A program made the position numbers and the translations under genes. From contig JAIVEN010000015.1 of the NCBI GenBank assembly GCA_026686845.1, forward strand, positions 3,363,001 to 3,427,000: 64,000 nt of DNA. Direction: 5' to 3'. Below are positions 63,321-64,000 of the stretch, piece by piece (positions within the stretch are counted from its first letter, which is position 1; the number at the start of each line of letters is the position of its first letter). The DNA is from Adenanthera pavonina. Taxonomy: Eukaryota > Streptophyta > Magnoliopsida > Fabales > Fabaceae. A model generated the notes under the pieces. The model was not told the origin of the DNA. It did no database searches and saw only the letters and a program-made list of their open reading frames with translations.

Positions 63321-63921
63321 GTATTTTTTTTATTATTCTGTTTTTTTTTTCCTTATTTTTGTTCTCGACTGGCCTTAGAGTCGATTCCAAAACTTAAAGT
63401 ATTGAACCCAACCTCATTTATAAATAAAGTTTGTCACATTCCCTCAATTAACTTCCTTTTCAAAGTTTGATAAGCCTTTCTATTTTAAAGTAGATGGGCT
63501 AAGGGATTAATTTAAACTGAACCCCATAAAACCAATAGCTCAAGCCTCATTTGGCCCAGTACAGAAGCGAGTATTAAGCCCACAAGGCCCAATTAGAATT
63601 TTTTTGTGAGAGCCCAATTGGATTTGAATCCTCTATTGTATGTCTGTCATTTCATTTTGTAACAACTACTAGCAAATGGAGCTTTGCTGTTGTGATTGCT
63701 TTAATCTTAATATACATACATTGGCATGAAGTCTGATATAGTTGCTTCACGCTCATCTATAATCCATATGCCTTTCGCAGAAAAAAGCTAGTGTTACTTA
63801 TGTTTGGTTGCAAGAAAGGAATGTAAAAGAGAATGTAATCATGCAAGTTAAAATTTAAATAATTTATACAATATTTATTAATTTTATTATTGCTTAATGA
63901 TAATATTTACCTTTTTTATTA

Positions 63922-64000
63922 GTTCCCCGTTTGGTCCACAAAATGAAAATTAGGAGAAATGAAAGAAAAGGAAAGGTGAAAGAAAAATAATTAGAAAATA
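63922..64000. mobile_element. Left end of a MITE cut by the window edge
   Basis: TTA (63919-63921) followed by GTTCCCCGTTTGGTCCAC, a Tourist-like start; the rest lies outside the window. Confidence 0.4.

Larger units (their letters stand above)
56951..63790. repeat. Tandem non-coding array, unit 4 (rearranged)
   Basis: It opens at 'atcgttggtaaaaattgaga' (56977). Unit landmarks then occur in a disturbed order: 'ctccaagaattagctac' (57092), 'ttttacagctcattagc' (58318), an inverted piece (58797-58978), 'ttttacagctcatcaacc' (59489), 'ttaatgaacttagttatatt' (59902), 'ctagcttcccccgtgcc' (61039), and 'tggccttagagtcgattcc' (63371). Several MITEs are inserted. 63791 onward repeats the unit opening ('tgcaagaaaggaatgtaaaagagaatgtaatcatg'). 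Confidence 0.7.

Overview
This is plant nuclear DNA, almost certainly from a eudicot. It is AT-rich. It carries two intact genes of plant-only types (an SBT5-type subtilase with 11 exons and a MIK2-like LRR receptor kinase with one intron in the kinase domain). The rest is plant transposable elements: solo LTRs, a hAT transposon, Tourist-, Stowaway- and hAT-type MITEs, an Au-like SINE and a LINE tail. I see no CRISPR array, operon, tRNA or rRNA. The species cannot be named from the sequence.

Layout. 1-13.6 kb: gene-free DNA with several MITEs, one truncated LTR (3.9-5.4 kb), a SINE (9.0 kb) and a LINE 3' end (10.0 kb). 13.6-18.4 kb: LTRs of one family in opposite orientations, one inserted into another, plus a 459-bp tandem duplication. 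18.65-23.34 kb (minus): complete subtilase gene, 790 codons over 11 exons, with catalytic Asp, His and Ser and the oxyanion Asn all present. 24.1-33.9 kb: a four-level nest. A hAT transposon (8-bp target duplication ACCAAAAC) lies in a solo LTR (TTGTT). That LTR lies in a second solo LTR (CTAGC), which lies in a truncated third LTR of the same family. 35-36 kb: two MITEs. 37.02-40.15 kb (plus): complete LRR receptor kinase, 1019 codons. 40.85-64 kb: a gene-free array of about four diverged tandem units (roughly 3-7 kb each). The array is interrupted by another nested LTR pair and by MITEs whose empty sites can be read in the sister units.

The two host genes are not obviously linked in function: one is a secreted protease, the other a surface receptor kinase. 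The most unusual features are the repeated insertion of one LTR family into its own LTRs, a conserved inverted repeat inside those LTRs, the non-coding tandem array beside the receptor kinase, and two MITEs at 58.0-58.7 kb that have lost nearly all their G and C. Exon joins were worked out by hand from splice signals, reading frame and family motifs; no searches were run.
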